Counted from the first letter of the stretch, positions 1 through 11,552 are shown. The stretch is 64,000 nt of DNA from Rhododendron vialii (GCF_030253575.1 NC_080562.1:20559852-20623851); one strand, 5' to 3'. Notes: generated from the letters alone by a model not told the origin. Numbers and translations are program-made.

Positions 1-679
1 TAAGTCGTTGGTGGATATGTTGAAGTATAGATTTTTTTTTAAAAAGTATTGTAATACGGATGTTGTTGCTTAGTTGTAATCGAGGTTGTAGTTGATTGGT
101 CAATATGTTGACTCATTTTTATGTTAAGGTGATAAGTCTTCCGCTTGGTGTTTATTTCTGACAGATTGTGTGGTGTGGTTTAGTTTTCAGTGTGGAATGC
201 CATGTGGTCGCGCCGACTCGGACCCACATTGGGTGTCGTTGCGGGGTGGGGCGTGATAGAAACCCCCAAAAACAATGCCGAGATGTCGCCGCTTTGGCCC
301 CCATAAACAACCGGGGGAAGAAACAGCCGTCGAGAACCATGACACCCAGCAGATTTTCATCACCGACATCTACATCTGCCTGAGAGAGGAAAAGCACCCC
401 AGGGGAGGAGGGATGAGGCACCTCCACCCCCAAGCCGGAAACCCTAAACAATGGGGATGCCCCTTTTCGTTTTTGGAGAGAGAGAGAGAGAGAGAGTAGT
501 GCACACATCCTTCCTCTCTTTCTCTCATTGAATTTAAAAAAATAAAATAAAAAATCCAAAAAATTAGGAATGAGTGTTTAAAGGCTTGAGAGCACACAAC
601 ACAAGCTTAGTATATTGATTGATTGATTAATACTCGTATGTTGACAGCTACAATTTGTATGGATTAAATAATTTTTTTG
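1..679. other. Intergenic, no gene recognised
   Basis: I see no coding exon here. Short open frames exist on both strands, but they overlap each other and resemble no family. A short GA microsatellite lies near 478-496. The stretch is somewhat more GC-rich at 200-450 than its surroundings, which could mean old gene-derived DNA, but nothing identifiable remains. Confidence 0.4.
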
Positions 680-774
680 GGGAATTGATATTCACACTCT
701 CTTTTTTGTCTTTTAGCAAAAACATACAGACTTTCAACACTAAAAAATAAAAAAAGGGAGTGTGAATATCAATT
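680..774. repeat. Short palindromic MITE-like element
   Basis: The ends read GGAATTGATATTCACACTC and, inverted, GAGTGTGAATATCAATTTCC, enclosing about 50 bases. The same kind of terminus recurs at 1130 and 1772 and, once only, near 5090. These look like members of one short foldback family. No clear target duplication is visible. Confidence 0.5.
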
Positions 775-1129
775 TCCTTTTTTTATTGGCTTTGTATGCA
801 TTAATAATTAATATTGGTTACTCAAACAATCCAAATATGACTAGAGCTATAAATGAACTGAGTCGTTCGTGAACTGTTCGAGGCTCAACTCGGTAAAGGC
901 TCATTCGAGTTCGATTCGTCTACTAAATGAACCGAACTTGAGCCTCAATTTTAGGCTTATTTCATAAATAAGCCAAACATGAACATAACAATATTTAGCT
1001 AGATTAAGCTTGCAAACCTTGAGTATATGTATATCATGGGGATTTTATATATGTACATAGTAAAAATTTTATACTTGTTCAAGTCTAAATGTTTACAATT
1101 ACTAAAAATTACTTGTATATATTTTTTAG

Positions 1130-1772
1130 GGAATTGATTTCTACACTTAATTTTTTGATATCCGCACTACCTTTTTTGTCTTTGAGCAAAAAAAATACGT
1201 ACACTTTCAATGTAAAAATTCAAATAGTTTCGGAGGTCACGGAATGGCTGGGTGAGGACCGCGACGGTGACGTCTTTCGCAACGCCTGGTGATTTTGAGC
1301 TCACGGTTTTGGGGTTTTATGGCGGTGGTTTGGTCTTGCCGAGAGAGTCTCCGGCGGTTTGGGTGGTCGGCGGCGGTGTTATCTGTTAGGGTTAGGATTT
1401 TTTTGGATGTTGGGCTGGGCCAAGCTTGGTCCACTTTCGGACTGGGCTTGGGCCGCCCTTGAGCTGAAATGTTGAATCTGGGTTTGAGACCTATAGTTGT
1501 CTGGGCTTGGCCCAATAGGTGTTTTGGGGCTTTGCCCCTTTGGGTGTTCTCATGGGTTGGTTTTCTTGCTAACCTAGGGTTTGGGTCTCAAGTGGGCAGA
1601 ATATAGTTCTTTGTTTAACTTAGGATTTGATGTTATCATCTCTTGTCCTTTTAATCTTTGTATCACTTTCAAGGATTAATAAAATTCATCTTTTGCTGTT
1701 CAAAAAAAATATTAAAATCCAAAAAAGGGATTGTGGTTACCAAAAAAGTGAGTGTAGAACTCAATTCCTTTT
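1130..1772. repeat. Foldback-ended insertion with a GC-rich core and retroposon-like 3' end
   Basis: The ends GGGAATTGATTTCTACACT and GAGTGTAGAACTCAATTCC are inverted copies of one another. The interior (about 1225-1560) is markedly GC-rich compared with the AT-rich surroundings. It is followed by a stretch (1620-1710) with a run of T/C-rich sequence, AATAAAA and an A-run, which resembles the 3' end of a LINE-type retroposon. This is either captured gene sequence or a retroposon remnant inside a small foldback element. No protein family is recognisable. Confidence 0.35.
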
Positions 1773-1874
1773 TTTTATTTTTTATTTATCATTATACATA
1801 CATACATACAGCGTTTGATCAAATTTTGATGAGGTCTGCACTTAAGCTAAGTAGGGGATCCCTCATAAGAAAAT

Positions 1875-2215
1875 ATATATATCAGGGCAGTTCCGAGGAC
1901 ACCTAAAAAAACACCCCAAATTTCAATCTCATAGTGTCCGATCAAATTTTGATGATCCAAACCTTTCAATATGTGCAGAACGTGATTTTAAGGGTACTCG
2001 CGAGAAATCAGTAAAGATATGACCGGGAAAGGCTTGATCTGAACAATTTTTCATAAAAATGCATTTATAGCATTTTTATAAAAAAACTATTCGGATCAAA
2101 CCCTTCCCGGTCATATTTTTGCCGATTTTCCATGAGCACCCCTAAAATCTCATTTTAAACACATTGAACAGTTCAGATCATCAAACTAAAAATTTTATTT
2201 GCAACTTTAGACTTG
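1875..2215. repeat. Long-palindrome foldback element, copy A
   Basis: It contains the family core ACGTGATTTTAAGGGTACTC followed by GAGAAATC and GACCGGGAAAGG, then a near inverse copy of the same modules after a T/A-rich loop at about 2045-2090. It begins beside a short TA repeat with a terminal module of the GGGCAGTTCC type. The matching right-hand terminal module is missing, so this copy is truncated or diverged. It lies inside the hAT element at 842-2407. Confidence 0.6.
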
Positions 2216-2842
2216 TATGAGAGCATAAACATATGATATTATTGAGTCGTTAAGGCTCGTGAATAAGCTCGAGTTCGACTCAAACCTAGGCAAGCTTGAT
2301 TTAAGCTTGACTTCTCAAATTTTCATTGAGTTCGGCTTGAGCTCGAGTTCGCTAAAAAAACTTATTTTTTATTGAGTTTGGCTCGGGTCGACTCGTTTAC
2401 AACCCTATATATGACTAGCCTTTCTTTTTCTTTTTCTTTTTCTTTTTTAACTTTTTGAATGCATGAATTAATGATACGTCTTCCTTAAGAAATGGACATC
2501 CATGCAAATTACGTTATACAGCTCATTGTTTCGTCTAATGATCAATTGCCCCTACTTATAGAGTTAATTTCTATAAATTCCGTTTGACAAAAAAAAAAAA
2601 GAGTTAATTTCTATACTTGTTTCATTCAAGTATACGCACCCCCATTCTCAGCTATGTGGTAGAGTAAAAATTCGTTTTAAGTTGTTGCTTTGACTTGCAA
2701 ATTGAGTGAACTAGACTCAATTAATTAGCCAGCTATGCCACAGAGGAATACGTGCAATTTAATGTATGTCCTCAAGATACATTAGATGTATATCAGTCCC
2801 CTTCTACTAAGAACATTATTGACATGCTAAGTAAAGGATATT

Positions 2843-3125
2843 ATGAGTTTGGCATTGTTCTCGATCAAAGTTTGATGATCCCAACCATTAAATATGTTTA
2901 AAATGTGATTTTAGGAGTACCCGCTAGAAATTGGAAAAAAATATGACCGGGAATGGCTTGATCCAAGTAGTTTTTTATAAAAACGCTATAAATGCATTTT
3001 TATGAAAAACTGTTTGGATCAAGCCCTTCTCGGTCATATTTTATACCGATTACACGCGAGTATTCTTAAAATCACGTTCTGCACATATTGAATGGTTCGG
3101 ATCATCAAATTCGATCGGAAAAGGA
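2843..3125. repeat. Long-palindrome foldback element, copy B
   Basis: Inverted arms run from about 2865 (GATCAAAGTTTGATGATCCC) to 3120, each containing AAAATGTGATTTTAGGAGTAC-like and GACCGGGAATGGCTTGATCC-like modules around an A/T-rich loop near 2975-3000. It is more diverged than the copies at 44-45 kb and 58-59 kb. The terminal modules seen in other copies are not recognisable here. Confidence 0.55.
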
Positions 3126-3130
3126 AAAAT

Positions 3131-4007
3131 TCTTAACTTAGCAAGTTAAAGAAGCCCTTAGTAGAAGTTTGGTGTGTGTGTGTGTGTCTATATATGCCAA
3201 AACCCAATTTGTTGCTGCCAAAACCCATTTTGTTGCCGCCAAAACTCAAATTGGTGAATGACTTATTTGTCCTCCTATAAATCCAAGCCATCATGCAATG
3301 CCAACACCCTATTTTTTCTTTTGTATTATGCTGCTTCGTCATCTGTCCCCATCCTCCCCGATTCTACTCTATGATCATCTATCTACTTGCAGCTCAAATC
3401 AAACATCCATGATTCAACCCTCCTAAGGTACGTAGCTGTAAAATAATACGTAATTGCGCGATGCTTTCTTTACTTGCAAAACCCAGTTGTTGACTGTTTA
3501 TACTTCTTGTTGATCTTGAATCTGAACGAAACCCACATCTTTGTTAAACCCAATCAACTTAGCAATGGAGAAAGCAACTTATTCTCTCACCTATTTCAAG
3601 TTCTTCAAATTACAGCAAAGCTATTTGAGCTCTGAAAGCGGCTTTGAACTGGAGCAAGATTTGAATTAGGAATCGCTCACGGACATTCGGATTAGAGTTA
3701 TTCACTGCTCAAGCTTGAGAAGGGCTTCAATGGCAGAGGCCATTGGGGTTTTTTTTTTTTTTAAGTGGGTCAATATCTGTATAACCATTCCTAAATTCTC
3801 GTACTCGATCAAACAGCCAATTCGAGATATTTCATTAGTCATGATTTGGTGAGTCAAGAGTAATCAGGGCTTTTGACGAGTCAAGAGTAATCGAGGCCAG
3901 TGTGAACGACTCGCTCATTATTTATGGTATCGAGCTCCTTTAGTGGCCAAAAACGAGTCGGGACTGAGCAAGGGCTGAAGAAGAAATAGTAGAAACGGTT
4001 CCACTGA
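3131..4007. other. Intergenic, no gene recognised
   Basis: AT-rich sequence with a short GT repeat at about 3172-3188 and a T-run at 3750-3762. Nothing with coding character or a recognisable repeat boundary was seen. Confidence 0.4.
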
Positions 4008-4015
4008 ATGTTGGG

Positions 4016-4976
4016 TAGGGGTGACAAATTGAACCCAGATTCATTAACAAATCTATACACATCAACTAAAAAATAGACCCAATCCAACCCATTTATTAGT
4101 TGGGTAAAATTGGGTCAAACCCAACTAACCCATTATTATTATCGAAACCTAAATTTTTTGAATGAAGACAAAAATAAACCAATTTTTTCGTCTTTATTCA
4201 AAAAAATATAAATTTCGATAGTAATTTTTTATTTTTTTGATTCTTCTCGCCGTGACAAAGCAATAATCCTCAAAAATTTGACAAAAAACTAATAAATGCA
4301 AAAAATATTTGAAAAAATACCAAAAAAAAAATAAGTCACTTGGATACGCTGCGATTCGGTAATTAAGAGTGACCAATATGGTACTCCCTCCGTCCCTTTT
4401 TTTGTGTCCAGTAATCCATTTTGGGATGTCCCTTAATAAGTGTCCATTTTGTAAAGTTAAGGAGGTAAAAGTTGGTGTATTGTCTATTTTGTCCCTAAAA
4501 GTAGATTTTATTTTGAAAAGTTAGTGAGTAAAAGTGTAATGATGATGGGTAAGTAGGGAAAGTGGAGGAAAAAGTTGATGTGAAAGGTGTAATAATGATG
4601 TCTTTTTAATAAGTTGGAGTTATGAAGCAGGACACTTAAAAAGAGACGGAGGGAGTAATTAAGTGTACATGGGTAATTTGGTCATTTTGTAGTAGAGGGA
4701 TAGTATGGTAATTTTAGTGTACATGTTATTTTAGTCCTTTAAATTTACAGGGGTAATATGGTCATTTTAGTTACATATGTTTTTTAGTCATTTTAGTATA
4801 TAGTATGTAATTAGATTAATGGGCGGAGCGGGTTTGCTTTTAAATAAATGGGTTGAGTTGGGTATGGGTAATTAGACTCATAATTAATGGGTCTAAATGG
4901 GTCATTGACCCATTAAAGACCTAACTCACTTGCAACTTATCCATTTTGACCCAAACCCGCCCATTTGACACCCCTA
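4016..4976. mobile_element. Non-autonomous hAT element
   Basis: The termini TAGGGGTGACAAATTGAACC and, inverted from the right, TAGGGGTGTCAAATGGGCGG are the classic TAGGGGTG hAT ends. The flanks ATGTTGGG (4008-4015) and ATGATGGG (4977-4984) are an 8-bp target duplication with one mismatch. Subterminal sequence repeats the theme ACCCATT/AATGGGT in both orientations. A Stowaway MITE is inserted at 4384-4655. There is no coding capacity. Confidence 0.8.
4384..4655. mobile_element. Stowaway MITE (Tc1/mariner-derived)
   Basis: The element begins CTCCCTCCGTCCC and ends with the inverse GACGGAGGGAG. It is flanked by TA on both sides (4382-4383 and 4656-4657). This is the standard Stowaway terminus and TA target duplication. 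It lies within the hAT element 4016-4976 and so inserted after it. Confidence 0.9.
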
Positions 4977-5630
4977 ATGATGGGTTAGGACTTAGGAGCA
5001 CAAATAAGTCATTGAAAGATAAATTTTAGTTTGAGTTTTGGAAGCAACAAATTGAGTTTTGGCGTTATCATTTCTCTAAAAAAAAATAGGGAATTGAGTT
5101 CTACATTCACTCGAAAGTCAAACATTCTAAATTTTAAGGCCACTGAAAGTTTGTCCGATCATTAATTTCAGAACTCCGGAATTAGTTGACGTGCGCACAA
5201 ATTGGCCCTGATATCGATTATTAAAAAAAAGATAAGAGTGGATATATCAACTTGATCGTTTCTATAAATGCCTTTGTGAAAGAGAATGAGTTAAATTTTC
5301 TTTTGCTGATAAAAAGAAGAAGAAGAGAGAATGAGTTAAACAGCAAGAAAGAAAAGGCAAAAATATTTATTTAATCATAGGTAAAAGTAGATTTGCGAAT
5401 CTTATGTATTGGTTTGTGTGAATATTGACATATATACAAGGATGGGATAGAGGAGTCTAGTGGCAGCGACCGTCACGACAAAAATTTTAAAAAATACAAT
5501 TATTATATGTTAAAAAAAAAATTATGCCCAACTTATATAGTCTTGCCACTACTAGATTTTTTTAGTATATATTTCGCCACTGTTAGGATAAAATCATGGT
5601 TCCGTCCTTGCATATATAGCTTTCTTCTTA

Positions 5631-6023
5631 GGGCATCTGCATTAAGCTCGCCTCATCCCTTGTGCTGCTAGACTAGCGAGGAAAAATGGACAAAATCAAG
5701 GCATCAGCCTAGCTATTGATTGGACCAAATTAATTCTTGCTACAGTCACTCTCTTGAAGAAGAGAGGAACTATTCATTGGTTACCTAATATTTTATTATT
5801 TTTTACACGTAATCTATTCGAAACGTTAACACTTCTCTCAGGTAGAATTATTTTTTTATTATTTTCATGTACTTTTAAGTAGAAGGGAAATAATTAATTG
5901 AAAAAAGAGTGAGAGTGGAGAGTCTGATGCAATAGATATTTTAAAAATAAATAGTTAAAGTAATAAAGTATCTTTTTAAGGTGCAATTTGGTCTAAAATG
6001 TAGAAAGGTCGGTGCGGATGCTC
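5631..6023. mobile_element. Tourist-like (PIF/Harbinger) MITE
   Basis: The ends GGGCATCTGCA and, inverted, GAGCATCCGCA are flanked on both sides by TTA (5628-5630 and 6024-6026). A 3-bp TTA duplication with a short terminal repeat fits the Tourist/PIF group. The interior is AT-rich and non-coding. The 393-bp length is normal for such MITEs. Confidence 0.65.
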
Positions 6024-7352
6024 TTAATCATGTTAATCTAATTATAATTAGTACGTTTTCTTCTTACGCTAGATTAATAAATTCTGACTAAAATCTGGTT
6101 ATTTTTGTGGGAAAAAAATACTGTAATTGAGTAACCAAGCAACGACACTACAGGGTGCGGGTATCATACGGCACGGTTTTCAAAAGGATGAAGTTTCAAA
6201 AGGATGAAGATTGGAGGGTACAGGGTCTTTACTCGTTTTAAAATGGGTTCATTTTGTTTTGGTTTCGAGAATTGCTTTGTCGTTCGATAATTAATAAATC
6301 AGAAAACATAACTAAAGTAAAAAAAATTAATTTTTTTTTGACAAAATACATAGCGTGTTAGCCTTTTTCTTTATAAATATATATAGTTGATCGCTTCAAA
6401 ATTCCAATAGCAATATCTGATCCACGTGATTTTTGACATGATTTTTCATTTGAACAAGAAATATAAAATAAATACATCAAACCGTCAAACTTAGTTTAGA
6501 TGGACCTGTAAATGCTAAAATTGATGTAAAACAACATTTTTTTGGAGAGTGGTTTCATGAACTTACAAAATGATACGCACAAAAGGGATGTATATGCTAG
6601 GAATTAAACTCCTTGTTTAACTCACAACGCTCCACGGATCTTGAAAACTATGATCACATAAATCGCAAGCAGACAGAAATAATAGTGCATATCGGAAAAA
6701 AGAAGAAAGAACACAAGATATACTTGGAAAACCTCAACGCGAGGAAAAACCACGGGAACCACACCAGTCCACTATGAAATCGAATCAAGAGTACAAGTCT
6801 TCTCGCAATCTCTCTGAGACTTGCGTTTTCTCTCGCCTCTTTATGTTATTCTCTAAAAACACGTTAACAAATTTACATACAAACTGCAGTGTGAAATAGG
6901 TCAGGTTATAAATGAAAATTACACCCCCAGTCCTTGAAATATCGTTTTCGCTGCAATTCGGTGTGCTCCTAAAGTCGCACCCCGAACTGCGTCACTTTGT
7001 GCCGTAGGGGCTCCGCCTCTACACCTCCGGGTTAAACCACTGCTGAAGGTTGTCTGCACCCCTTACAGTATATAAAATCGTCTATGAAATTACAACCATT
7101 TCAGATTACTTATTTGCTTCATAATAGTGAGTGTAACAAGTTTTTGGATGTAATTTAAGGTTCTAGTCGATAAAACTAGAACCTGAACACTAAAATATTA
7201 ATATAAAGGTGAAAATTAAGTGGAGTTTTTTTAAAAAAAATTGTTATTTTGTTTGATGAAAAATTTAGAGCTGATTTAAAATAAAAAGTTTGATACGAAA
7301 AACAAACAATCTTTGACTATATATATTATTTTTAAATTAATAAAGGGAAATA
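6024..7352. other. Intergenic, no gene recognised
   Basis: AT-rich sequence. The segment around 6590-6830 has mixed composition, and 6950-7070 is somewhat GC-rich, but no frame is conserved and no repeat end was identified. Confidence 0.35.
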
Positions 7353-7429
7353 ATTTTACCACTACTTTTTTTGTTAACGCCACTCCTCTGCAGGGAGAGT
7401 GGCGTTAACAAAAAAGAGAGTGGCAAAAT
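7353..7429. repeat. Compact near-perfect hairpin
   Basis: The left arm ATTTTACCACTACTTTTTTT continues as GTTAACGCCACTC. It is inverted on the right as GAGTGGCGTTAACAAAAAA, then AGAGTGGCAAAAT, around a loop of about 11 bases. The stem is about 33 bp with very few mismatches. It may be a tiny foldback MITE or the precursor of a small RNA. Nothing in the sequence decides between these. Confidence 0.6.
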
Positions 7430-8039
7430 CTGCAACTCTAATAAAACTCTTTTAAGTTTATTAATTACTGATACATTCTATAAATGTACTATTTTATTAT
7501 GGAGGTGGTACTATGCCGGTGGAGGGATGATGGTGGCAAAGTGATGACCGCATGTCATGTCGTGGTGTGATCAATGTTGGCGAGGTACGTAGGTCATGGC
7601 TAGGGGCGGGTGCTTAATTGTGTCAGTTGTGTGGTGGTATATTTGAGAGGTGCTTCTCCCCCCGCCCCACCCCGCCCCTCCTCCTTTCTTTCCAGTTTGT
7701 TTCTTTTCCTTTCTTTACTTTTTTGTTTATTTCATTTTCTTTCTTTTCAATTTGAATTTTTTTTCTTTATTTTCTAATTTTCAATTATTTTCTTTATTTG
7801 TTTCCTTTCCCGCTTTCCCCCCTTATTTTTTTTTTTTGTTGTTAACTCAAATTCTATTTTCAATTAAAATTGACTTTATACTTAATAAATTTATATTATT
7901 TTAATTAGTTAATTAATTTGTCTTAACAATAAATAATAAAAATAACTTCTAATGAATAATAACAAATGTAAACAATTTTATTTTATTATAATTGAGTACA
8001 TATTGTCAAAACATGAAAATACAAAAAAACACAAATTCT
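7430..8039. other. Low-complexity flank of the OTU-type MULE
   Basis: A C-rich stretch near 7655-7685 is followed by pyrimidine-rich sequence to 7900. The open frame through it is a product of T/C-rich composition. It may be the 3' non-coding part of the adjacent Mutator-like element, but no terminal inverted repeat was found. Confidence 0.3.
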
Positions 8040-10350
8040 AATCAATATTTTCCTCCAAATGATGCTTCCGGCGCGCTTATACCCATTACTTCATACCACA
8101 ATAGTATACGTGTTTCATAGCTATCAGCCCATCTTTTAGCTTCGTCCGATGCATGGTCCTGCCACCATATTGGGATGGGTGGTACAGGGTAATGAGGTTG
8201 TAAGAAAACTTATACGAAGTGATTGCCGACATGGGCAATAGCAATTTTCCGGCGGTCTTCGACTAGAACTGGAGGGGATGTCAATGGCAAGTGAGTAAAA
8301 CAACTGAAAACATTCTCATCAAATGTATGCAGTACAAGGTTGTATCTTGTTGCGATGACAACTCCCAAAGTCATAGCCTCCATCCAATGTGCTTCCGATG
8401 CCGTAGGCTCAAAGCAATCCAGTAATTGTAGTAGTTGGTTTGCCATATCATATGATAGATAAATCACACCATATAGATAATAATCTTGTCGAATCTCTTC
8501 AATAAGCTCCTCTCGTACTTGATTCCAATCATTTTCACTATACCCGATTTGTGCAGCTATCGCCCTGAATCCACAATGATTGTCACCAAGCACGTCAACA
8601 GTGTGGAAAATATAACGCTGATAAGCCTGAGGTAATCACTGAATGTAGCGATCAGGGATGGGTGGAATTGTAGATTGAGTGTTGCGAACCCCCGACCCCC
8701 TCCCACATCTCCCTTTCCCTCTCACTCGTGATGTTGCAGTCCTTGATCCTGAAGCGGATACTTCTGAAGAATAAGATATGCGACGTGTACTTTGCTCATC
8801 TCTACCTGCAGGTCGACCTCTATGTTCTGTCTTGTACGATGGAGGTCGAACTGTGCTACGAGATGGATCTGCCATATCGATAAACCTGTCTATGATATGC
8901 TCTCGCATACGTGGATCCATCCCATCTAATATCTCAACGACCTGAGATGTCCTGTTAGGTGGTGTTCCCTCCTCATTCAACTCAGTTGCATGCATAGACA
9001 ACGTAGTCCAATGAGCATGGATACTGCATAACGGAATTGGAGTGGAAATGGAATGATAATATGCAAGATCGTGCATGCATGGCAATCCGTGTGTGATTTT
9101 GATCGTACAATTGCAATAGCCGACTCTGTGGGGGGATACTTATAAAGCGCTTTCTAGCTGATCATGTATGAACTCCATTGCCTTTAATGAAATGCGACAC
9201 CTTACCTGATCAAAAATGTCGTCACGTAATTGTTTATGGCGTGGAATGTTCATAGATTTCTTGAACGACTTCTTAATTTTTCCGAACTGATTTTTCAACA
9301 TATTTTCTATTTTATCAAAAGATGTATGTAGCGACGACATGGTATCCCCTAAATATAGCTTTAACCTCGCATGTGCAGACTCTGCCCTGTAATAGAATAA
9401 TACACTGTGTTTAAATAGGAAAATATCAAAAAGTATTCCTTAGTATAGTAGAGAAATGCACAAAATTTTAATAGTAAAGTTAAAAAGTGATTATACCTTT
9501 GACTTGAATTGCTTCCGAGGTGCATCATGTATCTGTCCATGCTGAAACAAACCGCTCTCTATACGACCTTAACCATGTTTGCCATAGGTAAGTTGTGACA
9601 ACCAGAAATTGGCGAAAATTGTCGCACATGGCTTGCCACTTCTGTTCGAAAGATGAAGGTGTAGATGAATTGATAAGCGAGTGTCATAACACGAAAAAGC
9701 GCTTCCATTCCGAACCAAGCAGATGGCTGCAGTTCTTCATGACGCACTGATTTACGTGCCAAATACACATGATGTGACGTGCCGTGGGGAAACATGCTTC
9801 AATGGCGTTCATAAGCACTAAATCTCGATCTGAAACAAACACCAATGGCAACGATGCCCCCTTTTGAAGTATCCAGTTTTTTAAGGTATCCAATGCCCAT
9901 GTCAGTGTCTCTTCTCTCTCATTACTAAGATATGCGAACATAAGCGAGTAAGTTCGCCATGTGGATGTGATACCCACAACCTCCAATAGTGATTTTCGAT
10001 ACTCATTGGTCTTGTACGTGGTGTCAATGATCAATACGGACGAAAAATTGACAGATAGCTCTAGGCTCATAGGATAAACCCAAATAATATCTGTGATTTC
10101 GTTGGTATCTGGATTTGTAAGAAATTGATGGAGGTAATCTTTCTTAAGTAATTGATTTATGACATACTGAATAGGAGTTAGATCGTCCAGTTTGGTTGCT
10201 TTGTTTGAAAAAAGGGCGCTGTAAACGCTCTTGATTCCCGTAGTGTTTGACGGGTCTTTTTGCTTCAAAATATTAGGAATCTCACGAGGTGCAGTGCTGT
10301 TAGCCATGTCGACCACAAATTGCTTCCCTATTGGTTTTAGTCTTGACGAG
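8040..10350 (-). pseudogene. Mutator-like transposase with C-terminal OTU domain, decayed
   Basis: Read on the minus strand, this is a FAR1-like/MULE transposase. The N-terminal part (about 10350-9684) ends in the MULE catalytic region with IIDTTYKTNEYRKSLLEVVG, VFVSDRDLVLMNAI and ARHIMCIWHVNQ. A 110-bp intron (9387-9496) separates HLGSNSSQ from AESAHARLKLYLGDT. Next comes a SWIM zinc finger (CNC, then CMH, near 9060-9110). Last comes an OTU-type cysteine protease domain with GDNHCGFRAIA (Asp and Cys) and HVGNHFV (His). Breaks include a stop after FFVL (about 9684), a frameshift just before the intron, a stop after LESAL (9140), and a stop after GNHFV (8210) where the family usually continues; coding-like sequence runs on to 8040. 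OTU-bearing MULEs are known in plants. This copy cannot make a full protein. No terminal repeats were located. Confidence 0.85.
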
Positions 10351-10364
10351 TACTTGAGAGGCTG

Positions 10365-10700
10365 ATTGGGTGGTGGTTTGGTGGAGGCCTTGGGTTGAGT
10401 TTCTTGAAGAACTTAAGAATACCAAGAACAAAGAACGAACACAAGGTTTCTAGAGAGAAAAGTTGGAGACATTGAAGGTGTGAGTTAAATGGCTTGACAA
10501 AGGTTCCTATTTCTAAGAAAATGAGGACCTTTCTCCACCTCCACTCCCCCCCCCCCCCATATGGCCGTCCCCCTCCCCTCCCTCTCTGTCCTCTCTATGG
10601 TTTATTTGCTCCATGGTCATGTCCAATCCAATTTTAAGCATGCTAAAGCCTTCCCCTCTCTTGTCATTCTATCCTAGGTGTAAGACTATGTGATTATGTA
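10365..10700 (-). repeat. Fragment of a long-LTR retrotransposon LTR
   Basis: On the minus strand this stretch matches the 38.3-38.55 kb part of the solo LTR in this window. Shared elements are CTCACACCTTCA, a Ser/Thr-like TTCTTTGTTCTTG run, and GTTCTTCAAGAAACTCAACC followed by an AAACCGCC-like stretch. It abuts the 5' end of the OTU-type MULE gene, so either the LTR inserted there or the MULE took it up. A C-run at about 10542-10557 lies inside. It is too short to show LTR ends. Confidence 0.5.
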
Positions 10701-11067
10701 GGCTAGTATGCATGTATACCTGGAAAATTTAGGAAATACTACTTGTAAGACAATTAATAGGTTCAAGTCTATTTCTAGGCTTTGTAAAGTAATTCAGAGA
10801 AAAAAAAAGTGTTTCAATTGATCATTTAGTTAAAAAATATAGTTGAAACACAAAGTCCTCATTTTATAGCCTCCAAAAATAACATTTTTGGCACACGAAT
10901 CAACATTTTTGGATCAGCCGATCGCTGCCTTACATTGGCACACGAATCAACATTTTTGATACTTGTCTTTTGTTCACACTCTAAGCATGAGGTGTAAGCA
11001 TTGCCTCTAATGAATCCGACTGTTTTTTTTCCCTTTTTTTTCCTAGATACATATTAAAAAATATAGT
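10701..11067. other. Intergenic with a short direct repeat
   Basis: The segment CACACGAATCAACATTTTTG occurs twice (about 10892 and 10940). No gene or element boundary was seen. Confidence 0.35.
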
Positions 11068-11345
11068 TAAAAAATAAGTGTTTTAATTTTCAATCCGTTT
11101 GAATCGGTGCAAAGATGTTATTTTTCTGATCATTTCATCCTAAATGGTCGTAATAAATTTTTTGCTCCAACGCCTTTCAATGGACACTCTAAGAGAGTGT
11201 TGAAACTAAATAATAAGTCTAAGGGTATTTGTTGAAAGGCCTTACACCAAAAAATTCATTATGACCATTTAGAATAAAATGATAAAAAAAATACAATCTT
11301 CGCCCCCGGTTCAACTGAATTGAAAATTGAAGCACTCAATTCTTG
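11068..11345. repeat. Palindromic MITE-like element
   Basis: Arms of about 90 bases, starting AAGTGTTTTAATTTTCAATC on the left, are inverted on the right as GAATTGAAAATTGAAGCACT. They include ATGGTCGTAATAAATTTTTT and its inverse. A central part of about 90 bases itself contains CACTCTAAGAGAGTG. It is a non-coding foldback element. No target duplication was resolved. Confidence 0.6.
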
Positions 11346-11520
11346 AATTATCTTTTTTAATATAGAAATGGTGTATTTATAGAAATTAAATCAATAAAAT
11401 AAAATAATTAAATAAAGAAAGAAATTAAAAAGTGGGGTACTTTATTGGGTTGGGGAGGGGGGGCCAGGGTGTAGTCCGGGTTTTAAGGGAAGGAGGGGGG
11501 CCAAGGGTATTACGAGAAAT

Positions 11521-11521
<1 letters not shown>

Positions 11522-11551
<30 letters not shown>
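11522..11551 (+). repeat. G30 homopolymer
   Basis: Thirty consecutive G follow a G-rich stretch (11450-11500). Such a run can form G-quadruplexes and is also a common assembly problem, so its exact length should be treated with caution. Confidence 0.85.

Positions 11552-11552
<1 letters not shown>

Larger units (their letters stand above)
842..2407. mobile_element. Non-autonomous hAT element with nested insertions
   Basis: The left end TAGAGCTATAAATGAAC and the inverted right end (reverse complement TAGGGTTGTAAACGAG) form the imperfect terminal repeat usual for plant hAT elements. The flanks AATATGAC (834-841) and TATATGAC (2408-2415) are an 8-bp target duplication with one mismatch, as expected of hAT. 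The subterminal regions are rich in GAGCTCGAGTTCG-like sequence in both orientations. Two other repeats lie inside: a foldback element around 1130-1772 and a copy of the long-palindrome family at about 1875-2215. No transposase remains. Confidence 0.7.
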
